Shown piece by piece: positions 25,166-34,524 of a stretch of DNA of 64,000 nucleotides. Under the pieces are notes generated by a model, which searched no databases, had not been told where the DNA came from, and was given only the letters and a program-made list of their open reading frames with translations. The stretch comes from Paenibacillus koleovorans NBRC 103111 (GTDB lineage Bacteria; Bacillota; Bacilli; Paenibacillales; NBRC-103111). The position numbers and the translations under genes are program-made. The stretch lies in assembly GCF_004000845.1 (NCBI RefSeq), contig NZ_BIMA01000001.1, forward strand, positions 1 to 64,000, in the 5' to 3' direction. The number at the start of each line of letters is the position of its first letter. Within the stretch, counting starts at the first letter, position 1.

Positions 25166-26071
25166 TTATGACGGTGAGTTCGCCCGTTGCCAGGCACGAC
25201 GGCCGATCTGCTGGAGCAGCAGCGCCTGCTGCCAGCGATCGGAAATTTCGTCCCCCGGCAAGCCGGTCTCGCCGGACGTGGCGCGGATCGCGTAATCGGC
25301 CGGTCCCAGCTCGGTGACGAACGGGAATACATCGCCCGGAGCGGCTTCCTGCAGCCACGTGCGCATCCCGTTCGCCCACCATTCTTCGTACAGCGGCACC
25401 AACGGATGCTCCCCATTCGGCCCGAGATCGATCTGTACCTGATGCCCGTTGGAGATGCGGCCGTGAATGGAGGAGGCTCGGCTCAGAAGCCGGCTGAAAT
25501 AATCGGCGTGAGGAGCCTCATTATCGACGATCACGCCGGCTACCGCGTAGTGAGAAAGATCGATCGTCAATTGCAGCTTGGCGAGCCGCTCGACCAATTG
25601 AACGGAACGGAGCAGGTCCTGCGTGACGCACATGCGATGAGTCTCCACGAAGAAAGGGACCCCGGCTCGTTCGGCAAACTCATACAGCTGCTCCACATAG
25701 GCGACCTGCTCCGCTTCCGGCATATAATAGCCCATCACTTGCCCGGTTACATACAAGGCGCCGAGATCGGCGGCTTGCTTGAAGAAGTCGCGATTGTCCT
25801 CATGGGGGTAGAACAGAGCATTGACGCCGAAGCTGAACCGGTGATGGTCCAGCAGCGCTCGCCAAGAGGCGGCATCCGCGCCTTGCGGGAAGCGGGACAA
25901 GATGCCGTCGTACCCGGCCTCCGCGATCATCTCGAACTTCTCCTCGGTCGTGATCCCCGGTCGCCCGATCTGCGTCATCGCCCACCAGGACTGCTGAATT
26001 TGCAAGCTGGGCGCACGGCCGCTGCCGTCGTTCGCTTGCCGGAATCGAAAATGCTCTTTCCCTGCGTTCAT
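25166..26071 (-). CDS. TIM-barrel sugar phosphate isomerase/epimerase-like protein
   Basis: 301 residues from ATG 26071 after GGAGGGG. The AP-endonuclease-2/xylose-isomerase-like barrel is indicated by E-E-K-F-E-M-I-A-E-A-G-Y-D-G-I, F-F-V-E-T-H-R (metal-binding Glu), L-T-I-D-L-S-H-Y (Asp/His) and I-H-G-R-I-S-N-G-H-Q. Members isomerise or epimerise sugars or inositols. It is not in the amino-sugar operon. The substrate cannot be deduced. Confidence 0.82.
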   Translation of the reverse strand: MNAGKEHFRFRQANDGSGRAPSLQIQQSWWAMTQIGRPGITTEEKFEMIAEAGYDGILSRFPQGADAASWRALLDHHRFSFGVNALFYPHEDNRDFFKQAADLGALYVTGQVMGYYMPEAEQVAYVEQLYEFAERAGVPFFVETHRMCVTQDLLRSVQLVERLAKLQLTIDLSHYAVAGVIVDNEAPHADYFSRLLSRASSIHGRISNGHQVQIDLGPNGEHPLVPLYEEWWANGMRTWLQEAAPGDVFPFVTELGPADYAIRATSGETGLPGDEISDRWQQALLLQQIGRRAWQRANSPS

Positions 26072-26088
26072 AAACGGGTTCCCCTCCG

Positions 26089-26628
26089 CTATTTTAACTG
26101 AAACGCGATTATGATTTCGTTCGATTCAAACTTGACGGTTGAGATGGACACGATCGGGAGCTGCTCATCGATCGGCACGCGGATCGGATCCAGCTTGAAC
26201 CAGCCAATCGGCACGGCCCATGGGCCGGTTTTCGTCCCGATGTGCTCGACGATCAAGTTCGGCGGGCTCCATTTCAGCTCGAAGTCCAGCGAAGCCTCCG
26301 CGCGGATCCCGGCCTTGCCGGTCGCCTGCACATGTGCGGTCACGACCCGGCCTTGCTGCTCGAAACGCGCGCCGTCGATCCTCGCATAGCCGATTGAATC
26401 AGCCCGCTCCGCCAGCTCTTTCTTCATGATGTTGTTCAAATCGGCTTCGGTCAGCCGCAGCTCGAAGCTTCGTCGCAGGACCATGTCGCGGATTTTGGAC
26501 GAGATCGAGATGCGCTCGTAAGCCAAATCCAGCGGCTCGCTCGGCCGAATCGACCATATCAATCCTGACGCAAGTCCGACGATGAGCAGCACAAGCACAC
26601 CGAAGGCGATGGCCATTCGTTTGAACAA
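26089..26628 (-). CDS. YpmS-like membrane-anchored protein (DUF2140 type)
   Basis: 179 residues from TTG 26628, seven bases after GGGAGAG. One N-terminal transmembrane helix (about 5-27) anchors a beta-rich extracytoplasmic domain with L-T-E-A-D-L-N-N-I-M-K and a closing V-S-I-S-T-V-K-F-E. The organisation recalls YpmS/DUF2140 proteins of unknown function. It lies 17 bp upstream of the isomerase-like gene and may be co-transcribed with it. Confidence 0.6.
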   Translation of the reverse strand: MFKRMAIAFGVLVLLIVGLASGLIWSIRPSEPLDLAYERISISSKIRDMVLRRSFELRLTEADLNNIMKKELAERADSIGYARIDGARFEQQGRVVTAHVQATGKAGIRAEASLDFELKWSPPNLIVEHIGTKTGPWAVPIGWFKLDPIRVPIDEQLPIVSISTVKFESNEIIIAFQLK

Positions 26629-26670
26629 CTCGCATCTCTCCCATGCGGTTATTGAGGTTCCGGTGCAGCT

Positions 26671-28215
26671 TTAGGTTTTATCGCTGCCTTTCGGCTGCTC
26701 CTGGTTCGGTTGCTCTTGCTTCGGCTGCGCCTGCTGCGGCTGTTGCTGCTTGGCCTTCAGCCACTTCGGCGCGCCTTTGTTCTTCTTGTCGCGCTCACGC
26801 GCACGCTCCCGCTCGCGGGGGCGCTCGCTCGAGCGCGGGGGGGCTGTGTCGCCGCCCGTCGCGGCGGGCGAGGCGCCGGGCTTCGCGGGCTTGCGCAGCG
26901 AAGCCGCGGGGGTGGCGGCGGCGGACGTCTTGACCGTCCGCTTCGCTTTGCCGGCCGGCGCCGACGTGTCTAGCGCCGCCTCTTTCACCGGGCCGCGCGC
27001 ACTCGCGGCGGTCCCGGGTTGGGCCGGAGGCTCGGCTCGGCGGCCTCCGCTCTTGGCGTGGCCGAGCTCGAGCAGCTTGCCGGCGGCCAGCGATCTGGGC
27101 TCGATGCGGATGCCGAGCTGCTCCTCGAACTTCCGCAGGATGAACGCCTCGCGCTCCGTAATGATCGCCACGCTCACCCCGTGCTCGCCCATCCGGCCCG
27201 TCCGGCCTACGCGGTGCACGTAGTGGTCGGCGTCAGATGCCGGGTCAAGATGGAACACATGCGTGATGCCCTTGATGTCGAGCCCGCGAGCGGCAATATC
27301 CGTCGCTACTAGCAGGCGCACCTTGCCTTCGCGGAAGCGGCTCAGCACCTTGGTACGCTCCTGCTTCGGCGCGTCCCCATACAGAGCCGCCGTCGGAATG
27401 GCGCCGAACTCCAGCTTGGCCACGAGCTCGGCGATCGGCTCGATCTCGTTCACGAACACAAGCGCCGCTTTCGGCTTCAGCGCGTGAAATGCGCGGCGCA
27501 GCGTCTCTAGCTTGTCCCGCTCATCGCAGCGAACATACAAGTGCTCGATCGTCCCCGCCGTCCGCTGCTCCGGCCGCATGGCGACGCCGACCGGCTCGTT
27601 CATCCAGCGATCCGCGATGCGCTGCACCTCCGGCGTAATCGTCGCGCTGAAGAACAGCAATTGCCGGTCGCGAAGCGCGCTCTTCAGAATCTGCTTTACG
27701 TCCTCGATCATTCCGAGCGAGATGAGCTGATCCGCTTCATCCGCCACGATCGTCCGCACCTCGTGCATCTTCACCTTGCGCGCCTTGATCAGCTCCAGCA
27801 CCCGGCCCGGCGTACCGACAATCAAGTGCGGATGCAGCCGCAGCTTCTCCACCTGGCGACTGAGCGCCGCGCCGCCGATCAGCGCTTGCGAGCGGATGCC
27901 GAGCGGATCGCCGTAATGCTCCGCCTCGCTCAGGATCTGCATCCCGAGCTCGCGCGTCGGGGCGATGACGACGGCTTGCAGCCCTTTGTCCGCCGGGTCC
28001 AGCCGCTGCAGGATCGGCAGCAAATAAGCCAGTGTTTTCCCGGAGCCGGTCTGGGATTGAGCGATCAGATCTTTACCCTTCAGCACATGCGGTATCGACT
28101 CCGCCTGGATCGGCGAAGGCGATGTTATGCCTCGCGCCTGCAGAGCCTGCAGCAGCTCGGGGCGGAGGTTCAGTTGTTCAAATGAAAGCTGCGGTTCATT
28201 CGTAGATTCACTCAT
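26671..28215 (-). CDS. DEAD-box RNA helicase with basic low-complexity tail
   Basis: 514 residues from ATG 28215 (M-S-E-S-T-N-E). All core motifs are visible: the Q-motif (L-S-F-E-Q-L), Walker A S-Q-T-G-S-G-K-T at about 54-61, V-A-D-E-A-D in place of the usual DEAD tetrad with a V before it, F-F-S-A-T-I, and H-R-V-G-R-T-G-R-M-G. The last 120 residues are rich in Lys, Pro, Ala and Gln and end in repeats such as Q-P-K-Q-E-Q-P-N-Q-E-Q-P. The product remodels RNA, probably in ribosome assembly or cold adaptation (CshA/CshB/YfmL group). It is monocistronic. Confidence 0.95.
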   Translation of the reverse strand: MSESTNEPQLSFEQLNLRPELLQALQARGITSPSPIQAESIPHVLKGKDLIAQSQTGSGKTLAYLLPILQRLDPADKGLQAVVIAPTRELGMQILSEAEHYGDPLGIRSQALIGGAALSRQVEKLRLHPHLIVGTPGRVLELIKARKVKMHEVRTIVADEADQLISLGMIEDVKQILKSALRDRQLLFFSATITPEVQRIADRWMNEPVGVAMRPEQRTAGTIEHLYVRCDERDKLETLRRAFHALKPKAALVFVNEIEPIAELVAKLEFGAIPTAALYGDAPKQERTKVLSRFREGKVRLLVATDIAARGLDIKGITHVFHLDPASDADHYVHRVGRTGRMGEHGVSVAIITEREAFILRKFEEQLGIRIEPRSLAAGKLLELGHAKSGGRRAEPPAQPGTAASARGPVKEAALDTSAPAGKAKRTVKTSAAATPAASLRKPAKPGASPAATGGDTAPPRSSERPRERERARERDKKNKGAPKWLKAKQQQPQQAQPKQEQPNQEQPKGSDKT

Positions 28216-28312
28216 AGGGTTGTCCCTCTTTCTATCGACAGCAAACGAATCGTGCCGACCTTTTTCCAATCCTTACTATAGCACAAACGGCCGCAATTAA
28301 GAAAAGACAAGA

Positions 28313-28345
28313 AAGACCCCGACACGAAACGCTGTGCGGGATCTT
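28313..28345 (-). terminator. Terminator of the amino-sugar operon
   Basis: AAGACCCCGACAC pairs imperfectly with GTGCGGGATCTT, and the leftward strand then reads TTTCTTGTC. It lies 13 bp after the last operon gene. Confidence 0.65.
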
Positions 28346-28357
28346 CGCCTACTCGGT

Positions 28358-29221
28358 TTACTTGTTGTATCCGGCCTTGGCCAGCATCGACTTGACGAAA
28401 TCGAAATCATGCTTCAGCCGCTCGAACGCCGGGAACGGTGCATGGCATTCCAGCGTGACCCAACCGTCGTAGCCGGTCTCCACCAGCGCGTCGAACAGCG
28501 GCTGATGATCGGCTTCGCCTTCGCCGAGGCGGCTCTGCACGAACGCTTCCTCGCCGCGATGCGTCAAGTTCTGGAACGTGCCCGGAGCGCCAACGGCTTC
28601 TACGCGCTTCTCGTCCTTCACATGGACATGGAACATTTGCTTGCCCAGGCGAAGCACGGAATCGCGGCCGTAATCGGTATCCGTGATATACATATTGCCT
28701 GCATCGTGGATCATCCCGACATTGTCATGCTCGATCAAGCTGAGCAGCCGCAAGCTGCTGTCCACCGTTTCCGCGATCGAGACGTTGTGAATCTCGAGAA
28801 TGATGCGTACGCCTTGTTTCTTCGCTTCCGCCGCGCAACGGTCGAGCCAATACGCCGACTTCGCGTAGTGGTAATCCTTCGCGAGGAACGCGTTCGGACC
28901 GCCGGGACCGACCCGCACCATCGTCGCACCCAACTCGCCCGTAGCTGCAAGCAACCTCTGGAAGTCGGAAAATTGCTGCTCGCACTCCTTGTCGCTCGCC
29001 GTAGAGAAGCCGCCCATGTAACCGGCCAATACAGGAATTTCAAGACCGAGGCCGTCCGCAATCGAGCGGACTTCCTTGATTCGTGCCGCGCTCGTCGTCG
29101 GGGACACATGCGGCTCACGGGCTGCGATCTCGATCCCGTCCATGCCAAGCTCGCGGGTCATCCGCAACGCCTCGTGGATGCTGTATTCAATAAAAACGCC
29201 GCTGAAGGCTGCGAATTTCAT
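28358..29221 (-). CDS. TIM-barrel sugar phosphate isomerase/epimerase (operon gene 7)
   Basis: 287 residues. The barrel carries A-L-R-M-T-R-E-L-G-M-D-G-I-E-I, I-L-E-I-H-N (metal-binding Glu), M-I-H-D-A-G-N-M-Y (Asp), F-H-V-H-V-K-D-E and a final W-V-T-L-E-C-H (Glu), the standard metal-ligand set of the AP_endonuc_2 family. It probably isomerises a ketose or inosose intermediate. It follows the NagA-like gene by 3 bp at the end of the amino-sugar operon. Confidence 0.87.
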   Translation of the reverse strand: MKFAAFSGVFIEYSIHEALRMTRELGMDGIEIAAREPHVSPTTSAARIKEVRSIADGLGLEIPVLAGYMGGFSTASDKECEQQFSDFQRLLAATGELGATMVRVGPGGPNAFLAKDYHYAKSAYWLDRCAAEAKKQGVRIILEIHNVSIAETVDSSLRLLSLIEHDNVGMIHDAGNMYITDTDYGRDSVLRLGKQMFHVHVKDEKRVEAVGAPGTFQNLTHRGEEAFVQSRLGEGEADHQPLFDALVETGYDGWVTLECHAPFPAFERLKHDFDFVKSMLAKAGYNK

Positions 29222-29224
29222 CGA

Positions 29225-30406
29225 TTAGTTCTCCTTTGCCCGGTCGTACACCTGTACGCCGGCTTTGAAAGTTTGCTGCAGCTGTACGCGATCGCCGTCC
29301 CAGCCGAACACGGTCAAATCCGCCGGCGCTCCGACGGCAAGCCCGCTCTTGGCCCTCAGGCCCATAAATTCGGCCGGGCGGATGGACGACATGTCCCAAG
29401 CCTCGCCGATTCCCACTAGTCCGCGCCGCACGACATGCTCGATGCCCCAGATGAGCATCTGCGCCGAGCCGGCCAACACTTTCTCGTTGGCTGCCGTGTG
29501 CAGGCGGCCTTCCGGCGTCAGCACGACTTGTCCGCCGACATGCGTCTTGTACTCGCCCGCCGGCATGCCGCTCAGATAGACGGCGTCGCTGACGAGCAGC
29601 GCGCGTCTGCCCTTCACCCGCATCGCCACCTTCAGCACTTGCTCGGGCAAGTGGAAGCCGTCGGCGATGAGACAGCACCACAGGTTGTCCTGCGCCAGCT
29701 GCTCCCACAAGTAGTTCGGGTGGCGCGGGATCATCAGATGCGAGCCGTTGCCGAAGTGCGTCGACATCGTCGCCCCGGCGTCGACCGCCTCTCGCACTTG
29801 CTCCGGCGTGGCGGACGTGTGGCCGATGGAGACGGTGACGCCGCTATCCGCACAACGGCGAATGAACGGGATGCTCGGTTCCCACTCGGGGGAAATCGTG
29901 AGGATCTTGATCCGGCCGTCCGCCGCTTCCTGCCAGCGCTGGAACATGTCCCAATCCGGCGCTTGCACGAATTGCCGGGCATGAGCGCCGCGGGCGCCGT
30001 CCTCCGGCGAGATGAACGGGCCTTCAACGTGAATGCCCGCGATCGTCGAGGCGGTAAGCGCGTCTTCCCGGCAGGCGCGCGCTATCGTCCGCACCGCATC
30101 GCCGATTTCTTCCTCGGAATTCGTGATGACGGTCGGATAGTAGGCGGTGTATCCTTCCCGGAACAGCTCGCGCGATACTTGATGGACGAGCTCGGTCTGA
30201 AAAGGCAATGTATTGAAATCCAGGCCGTTATAGCCGTTGATCTGCAAATCGACCAACCCGGGGCCGATTCGAGGCAGTCCGGTCCGTCCGTTCAAGGGCA
30301 CTCGATCGAGACGGGCGATTGCGCCCCCCTCGATGGTCACTCGAATCGGGTAGCCGTCCGAGTAGTGAAGGCCTTCCAGGATAACGGACGTGTCATTCGA
30401 GCTCAT
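29225..30406 (-). CDS. N-acetylglucosamine-6-phosphate deacetylase-like amidohydrolase
   Basis: 393 residues. Key features of NagA are present: G-L-V-D-L-Q-I-N-G-Y-N-G (the glutamine/asparagine pair of this family), H-V-E-G-P-F-I-S at about 126-133 with metal-binding Glu, V-S-I-G-H-T-S-A, T-H-F-G-N-G, I-A-D-G-F-H, and catalytic S-D-A. The usual T-H-L-F-N-A-M is replaced by T-H-F-G-N-G, seen in divergent NagA-like branches. It would deacetylate an N-acetylated amino sugar (phosphate) in the cytosol. It sits directly downstream of a NagB-like gene. Confidence 0.87.
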   Translation of the reverse strand: MSSNDTSVILEGLHYSDGYPIRVTIEGGAIARLDRVPLNGRTGLPRIGPGLVDLQINGYNGLDFNTLPFQTELVHQVSRELFREGYTAYYPTVITNSEEEIGDAVRTIARACREDALTASTIAGIHVEGPFISPEDGARGAHARQFVQAPDWDMFQRWQEAADGRIKILTISPEWEPSIPFIRRCADSGVTVSIGHTSATPEQVREAVDAGATMSTHFGNGSHLMIPRHPNYLWEQLAQDNLWCCLIADGFHLPEQVLKVAMRVKGRRALLVSDAVYLSGMPAGEYKTHVGGQVVLTPEGRLHTAANEKVLAGSAQMLIWGIEHVVRRGLVGIGEAWDMSSIRPAEFMGLRAKSGLAVGAPADLTVFGWDGDRVQLQQTFKAGVQVYDRAKEN

Positions 30407-30421
30407 GCGTTCGCTTCCTCC

Positions 30422-31195
30422 TTATTCACCGTAAGATTCGCGGTCCACATACAAAGTGCAGGACGGATGCGTGCGCAAAATGGTGGAAGGGCACTCCGTC
30501 GAGATCGACCCGTTCAGCGTCCGATTCACCGCCGCGCGCTTCGTCGGGCCTGGTACCATGCAGTACAAATAGTGACCCGACATCATCGTCGGGATCGTTA
30601 GCGTGAGCGCATGCGTCGGCACGTCGTCGAACGTCGGGAAGCAGCCGTCGTTCACTTGCTGCTGGCGGCAGGCATCGTCAAGCTCCACCGCCTTGATGAC
30701 GTGAGGATCGCTGAAATCGGCAACCGGCGGATCATTGAAGGCGATATGGCCGTTCTCGCCGATGCCGAGGCAGACAATATCGATCGGCGCCTCTTGAATC
30801 AGCGCACCGTAGCGGGCGCATTCCTCTTCGATCGTCTTCGAGCTGTCGATCAGGTTCACTTGACCCGGCTTCACGAGGTCAAACAGCTTCTCGCACAAGA
30901 AGCGGCTGAATTTTTGCGGCGCATCGTTAGGCAACCCGATATATTCGTCCATATGGAACACCGTAATGCGCTTCCAATCAATGGCCGTATCGGCGACCAG
31001 GGTAGCCAGGAATTCGTTCTGGGATGGAGCGGCGGCGAAAATAATGCGGATCGACGGCTTCTCGGCGAGCAGACGTTTGATCGTCGCCGCAGCGGCAGCC
31101 CCCGCGGCCGCGCCTAATTTGCCGCGGTCCGGGTATACATTGACGGTCAGAGAGTCGATCGTTTCCGAAAGAACGGGTTGAATTTGCAAGGGCAT
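30422..31195 (-). CDS. NagB-like deaminase/isomerase with altered active site
   Basis: 257 residues. The fold and phosphate-binding features of glucosamine-6-phosphate deaminase are clear, including V-F-H-M-D-E-Y and G-P-T-K-R-A-A-V. At the catalytic loop, however, the sequence is G-I-G-E-N-G-H-I-A-F-N-D-P-P, whereas canonical NagB has G-x-D-G-H-I-A-F-N-E-P: the catalytic Asp is Asn and the Glu of the relay is Asp. Such variants form a recognisable side branch, so the reaction may be an isomerisation or act on a different amino sugar. Gene 5 of the operon. Confidence 0.88.
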   Translation of the reverse strand: MPLQIQPVLSETIDSLTVNVYPDRGKLGAAAGAAAAATIKRLLAEKPSIRIIFAAAPSQNEFLATLVADTAIDWKRITVFHMDEYIGLPNDAPQKFSRFLCEKLFDLVKPGQVNLIDSSKTIEEECARYGALIQEAPIDIVCLGIGENGHIAFNDPPVADFSDPHVIKAVELDDACRQQQVNDGCFPTFDDVPTHALTLTIPTMMSGHYLYCMVPGPTKRAAVNRTLNGSISTECPSTILRTHPSCTLYVDRESYGE

Positions 31196-31199
31196 GCTG

Positions 31200-32495
31200 T
31201 TATCTTCCTTTCTGCTTCGTCAATTCGGCTATGCCGGCTTCTATTACTTGCTCAAGCGAACGGTCGAATACCGCGGGCAAGGAGAACAGCTTCGAGGAGC
31301 CCCCGCCTTCATAACCGCCTTCGTCAACCTGAGCGGCAGTCGGGACGTACCCGACCATCCCGTTGCAGTAACCGAGAGGCAGTGTGCTCCCGCCGCTCAG
31401 CCGTTTCACTTTCAGGCCATACTCCAGAACGATTTCCCCGTTCATCGCGAGCAGCGACAAGTCCGGTGCCAGCTCCAGCTTCGTGAGCTCAAGCGGGATT
31501 TCCGGCTGCAACAGCTCCGGCTGGCTCGTCAGCTTGCGTGCCCATTCCGAAGGGACACCGGGATGGTCTGCGGTTGCAGCGATCTCGGCCATACTCGGCA
31601 ACGGCTGAAACGGCAGCCCGACCACGACTTGGCGTCCGTCGAGAATACCAGGCTCGATGGAAGCGAACCGCCCGGCGGCGAACACTTCTTCCGCCGCATC
31701 GGCCAGCTGCAGCCCGAGCTCTTCCGCTTCCTCCAGCGTGCCGCTATAAAACTTGTTGTCGCGAATCAGCGCCGGTCGCGTATCTCCGCAGCAGCCCTGC
31801 AGGAAGGAGACTACCGCTCCGCCGCCCAAGTACATCTCCAGCCGCTCGCTCGCAGCGCCGGGAAAATCGCCGTGCAGACTGTTGACGCCGGTAGTTGTCG
31901 GGTGACATGTGTAATGCAGCCATACCGCGCTGGTGTCCCCGCTGTCCGTAATGAACCGGACGAGCTCCACATGGGGATCAAGCGGTCCGTCAGGATTCGG
32001 CGCCATCTCCATGATGCCATCCACAAGCTTGCGACGATGGATGCCGATGCGGCATTCCCCTCGACCGCGCTCGATTCGCACCGGTTCCGCCCGTTCGAAC
32101 GCTTCCCGGACCGCCTCTATCAAACTTTCTTCCAGTTGCTCGATGTAGGCCGTCTCCGGCAACCCCAGCGTCTCGATGAATGCGAAAGTCGTCTGCGGTG
32201 CGCCGTGTGTGTGGGTGGCACTGAGGATCATCAGCTCCGGCTTCAGGCCGAACGAGTCGGCCAATCGGCGGCGGATGCCTTCCATCCGCTCCGGCCCCCA
32301 CCAAATAATGTCGGCTTGCACGACTAACGCGCGCCGTTCCACACCGTCTACCCTCTGAATAAATGCATTAGCGCGCAAAAAAATCGGGGCGGCGACGCCT
32401 TCCATTAGCCCCTTCCGGTTGCCGAATCCAGCCAAGGGCACATACTGCTCCGGCGAAATGTCGATTTTGGCGACTCCCAATCGAAGGGTGCTCAC
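31200..32495 (-). CDS. Neutral/alkaline ceramidase N-terminal-family hydrolase
   Basis: 431 residues. The N-terminal pattern L-R-L-G-V-A-K-I-D-I-S-P, P-L-A-G-F-G, V-Q-A-D-I-I, L-S-A-T-H-T-H-G-A-P and H-G-D-F-P-G-A-A-S corresponds to the zinc-dependent ceramidase fold, with likely zinc histidines in THTH and HGD. It lacks the C-terminal immunoglobulin-like domain and any signal peptide, so it is cytosolic and unlikely to act on ceramide. In this operon an amide hydrolase acting on an acylated amino sugar is a reasonable inference. Confidence 0.85.
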   Translation of the reverse strand: MSTLRLGVAKIDISPEQYVPLAGFGNRKGLMEGVAAPIFLRANAFIQRVDGVERRALVVQADIIWWGPERMEGIRRRLADSFGLKPELMILSATHTHGAPQTTFAFIETLGLPETAYIEQLEESLIEAVREAFERAEPVRIERGRGECRIGIHRRKLVDGIMEMAPNPDGPLDPHVELVRFITDSGDTSAVWLHYTCHPTTTGVNSLHGDFPGAASERLEMYLGGGAVVSFLQGCCGDTRPALIRDNKFYSGTLEEAEELGLQLADAAEEVFAAGRFASIEPGILDGRQVVVGLPFQPLPSMAEIAATADHPGVPSEWARKLTSQPELLQPEIPLELTKLELAPDLSLLAMNGEIVLEYGLKVKRLSGGSTLPLGYCNGMVGYVPTAAQVDEGGYEGGGSSKLFSLPAVFDRSLEQVIEAGIAELTKQKGR

Positions 32496-32498
32496 CTG

Positions 32499-33527
32499 TT
32501 ACTCCTCCAGTACGATCTGGCTTCCCTTTGCCGAGGAAGCGTATATGGATTCTACGAGCTGCACGGCGCGGTAGCCGTCCGCCCCCGTGACGAGCGGCGG
32601 TTGGCCGGTCTCGATCGAACGGATGACATCGATGAATTGCAGCTTGTGATTGACGAACGAAATCGCCTTCGGATCGGCAACACCGCCGCCGCCAACTGTC
32701 GGTGTATCGAAAGCGGGCTGCTCTACGCCAGGTACGGTCCAATGAGTGATAGACGTTCCCTCCAGCTTGATCGTGCCTTTCTCGCCGTACAGGTTCAAGT
32801 ACGCCTGGAAGCCCGGTTGAATACTCGTCGATGCCATGATCGTGCCGAACGCGCCATTCTTAAACTGCACAATCGCCAAGCCGAGATCCTCCGCTTCCAT
32901 CTCATGTGTCTGCGTCGCCACTTTGCCGAATACAGTGGAGAGCTCGCCGCCGAACCAGAGCAGCAGGTCGATCGAGTGAATCCCCTGATTCATGAGCGCC
33001 CCGCCGTCCTCAGCCAGCGTTCCGCGCCAGTCCGCACTGTCATAGTACGCTTGCGTGCGGTACCAGGGCAGTGATATCTCCACTAATAGGAGACGGCCAA
33101 GGTCGCCGCCCTCGATCACTTGCTTCACCGCTTGATGCTGCGCCTCGAAGCGGCGCTGCGAGATGACCGACAGCGTCACGCCGCAGTCTTGAGCGGTGCG
33201 GATCAGCTCGGCAACGTCCGCAGACTTCATCGCGGCCGGCTTCTCGACGACAAGATGTTTGCCGGCGCGGAGGACGTCCATGCCGATGCTGTAATGGCTG
33301 CCGCTGGATGTCGTCACGGAGACGATATCGACCGCCGGATCCGCCAGCATCGCTTTATAGTCCGTATACCAGGCGCAGCCTTGCGCTTCCGCCACCGAGC
33401 GAGCTTTCTCCTCGCTACGGCTCGACACCGCTACTACTTTCGCGTTGTCGATTTCGCTCAAGGCTTTCATATGAAAATCTGCGATCGTGCCGCAGCCGAT
33501 CATGCCAATGCCCCATGTTTTGCTCAT
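32499..33527 (-). CDS. Gfo/Idh/MocA-family NAD(P)-dependent oxidoreductase
   Basis: 342 residues. The N-terminal Rossmann fold reads G-I-G-M-I-G-C-G-T-I-A, followed by the V-V-E-K-P-A-A motif with the conserved Lys at about 96. The C-terminal alpha/beta domain contains D-G-G-A-L-M-N-Q-G-I-H-S-I-D-L-L with the catalytic His/Asp set. The family oxidises sugar or inositol hydroxyls. It lies 3 bp upstream of the ceramidase-like gene and 7 bp downstream of another TIM-barrel isomerase. Confidence 0.9.
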   Translation of the reverse strand: MSKTWGIGMIGCGTIADFHMKALSEIDNAKVVAVSSRSEEKARSVAEAQGCAWYTDYKAMLADPAVDIVSVTTSSGSHYSIGMDVLRAGKHLVVEKPAAMKSADVAELIRTAQDCGVTLSVISQRRFEAQHQAVKQVIEGGDLGRLLLVEISLPWYRTQAYYDSADWRGTLAEDGGALMNQGIHSIDLLLWFGGELSTVFGKVATQTHEMEAEDLGLAIVQFKNGAFGTIMASTSIQPGFQAYLNLYGEKGTIKLEGTSITHWTVPGVEQPAFDTPTVGGGGVADPKAISFVNHKLQFIDVIRSIETGQPPLVTGADGYRAVQLVESIYASSAKGSQIVLEE

Positions 33528-33534
33528 CCTGAAC

Positions 33535-34389
33535 TTATACCCCCTTGACCAGTTCCCGCAGCGCCTCCAGCGTCATCCGGGTTCCCATCATTTGTGTGCC
33601 GCCTTCCGGCACGTAATGCGTTTCTATCGTGAACAGCCCGTCATACCCGTCCGCTACCAGCGCTTTCAACTGCGCGATGACCGGCACATTGCCGGAGCCG
33701 AGCGGTACGCACCGCGTTTTGCCCTTCGAATTCGTATAGGCGTCTTTGAGATGGACATGGCCCAAAATTTCTTTCATCTCGTTGTAGCCCGCCGGGTAAG
33801 CTTCCCGCTCGCCGAACGCTTCGTTGCCCGGGTCCCATAAGCCGCGCAGTCCCGGAGAGTTGACTCCGCGCACGATGGCTGCTACTTCCTCGGCAAACCC
33901 GCCGTTGCAGGACGGCTCGTTTTCGAGCAGCAGCACGACGCCTTCCCGCTCTGCAATAACCGCCGCCTTGCCCAGCAGCTCAATAATTTCGCCCCGGTAC
34001 TTCTCAGGCTCCTGCTCGCGCCAGAACGAGAAAATCCGGATGTTGCGCGTCCCGAGCAGCTTGGCAATTTCGATCACGCGGTTTAATTTGCCGAAGTGAG
34101 CCTCTACGCTCTCTTCCTTCTGGCCGAAAACATCGCCGGATTCAACCGGACGGGACGGATCGAGCGCACACTTGAATACCGGCGAAGCGATAGCGGATAT
34201 GAACAACCCGTGCGATTCCACCTTGCTCTTCACGTCCAGCAGCTGCTCATCAGACAAATTGGAGACGTTGGCGCCGTCAATGACGCGCACCTCCACATGT
34301 TTCAGCCCCTGCTCTTCAATCCAATCCAAAGCTTCGTCGAACTTCGCCGACACTTCATCCGTCAGCACACCCAATCGTTCCAAGATCAT
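33535..34389 (-). CDS. TIM-barrel sugar phosphate isomerase/epimerase (operon gene 2)
   Basis: 284 residues from ATG 34389, with GGGAG upstream. It begins M-I-L-E-R-L-G-V-L-T-D-E-V-S and carries L-L-L-E-N-E-P (metal Glu), G-L-W-D-P-G-N-E, G-H-V-H-L-K-D and F-T-I-E-T-H, the metal ligands of the xylose-isomerase-like family. It is distinct from the other operon isomerase, so the pathway has two such steps. A 135-bp gap upstream may hold an internal promoter. Confidence 0.87.
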   Translation of the reverse strand: MILERLGVLTDEVSAKFDEALDWIEEQGLKHVEVRVIDGANVSNLSDEQLLDVKSKVESHGLFISAIASPVFKCALDPSRPVESGDVFGQKEESVEAHFGKLNRVIEIAKLLGTRNIRIFSFWREQEPEKYRGEIIELLGKAAVIAEREGVVLLLENEPSCNGGFAEEVAAIVRGVNSPGLRGLWDPGNEAFGEREAYPAGYNEMKEILGHVHLKDAYTNSKGKTRCVPLGSGNVPVIAQLKALVADGYDGLFTIETHYVPEGGTQMMGTRMTLEALRELVKGV

Positions 34390-34524
34390 CGCACAGTTCT
34401 CCCATCCTATAAGTAATCTACTCTTGCCCACTATATCAAGTTTCGTTTGGACTGTGTTGACTTTTCTTTAGGTAAGAGTAATAAAATTTTTGGAGCGGCT
34501 GTCTATAAATTGACCATTAATCGA

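Noticed and set aside
26643-27223. Arg-rich frames opposite the helicase tail
   Set aside because: They mirror the low-complexity, GC-rich 3' end of the helicase gene.
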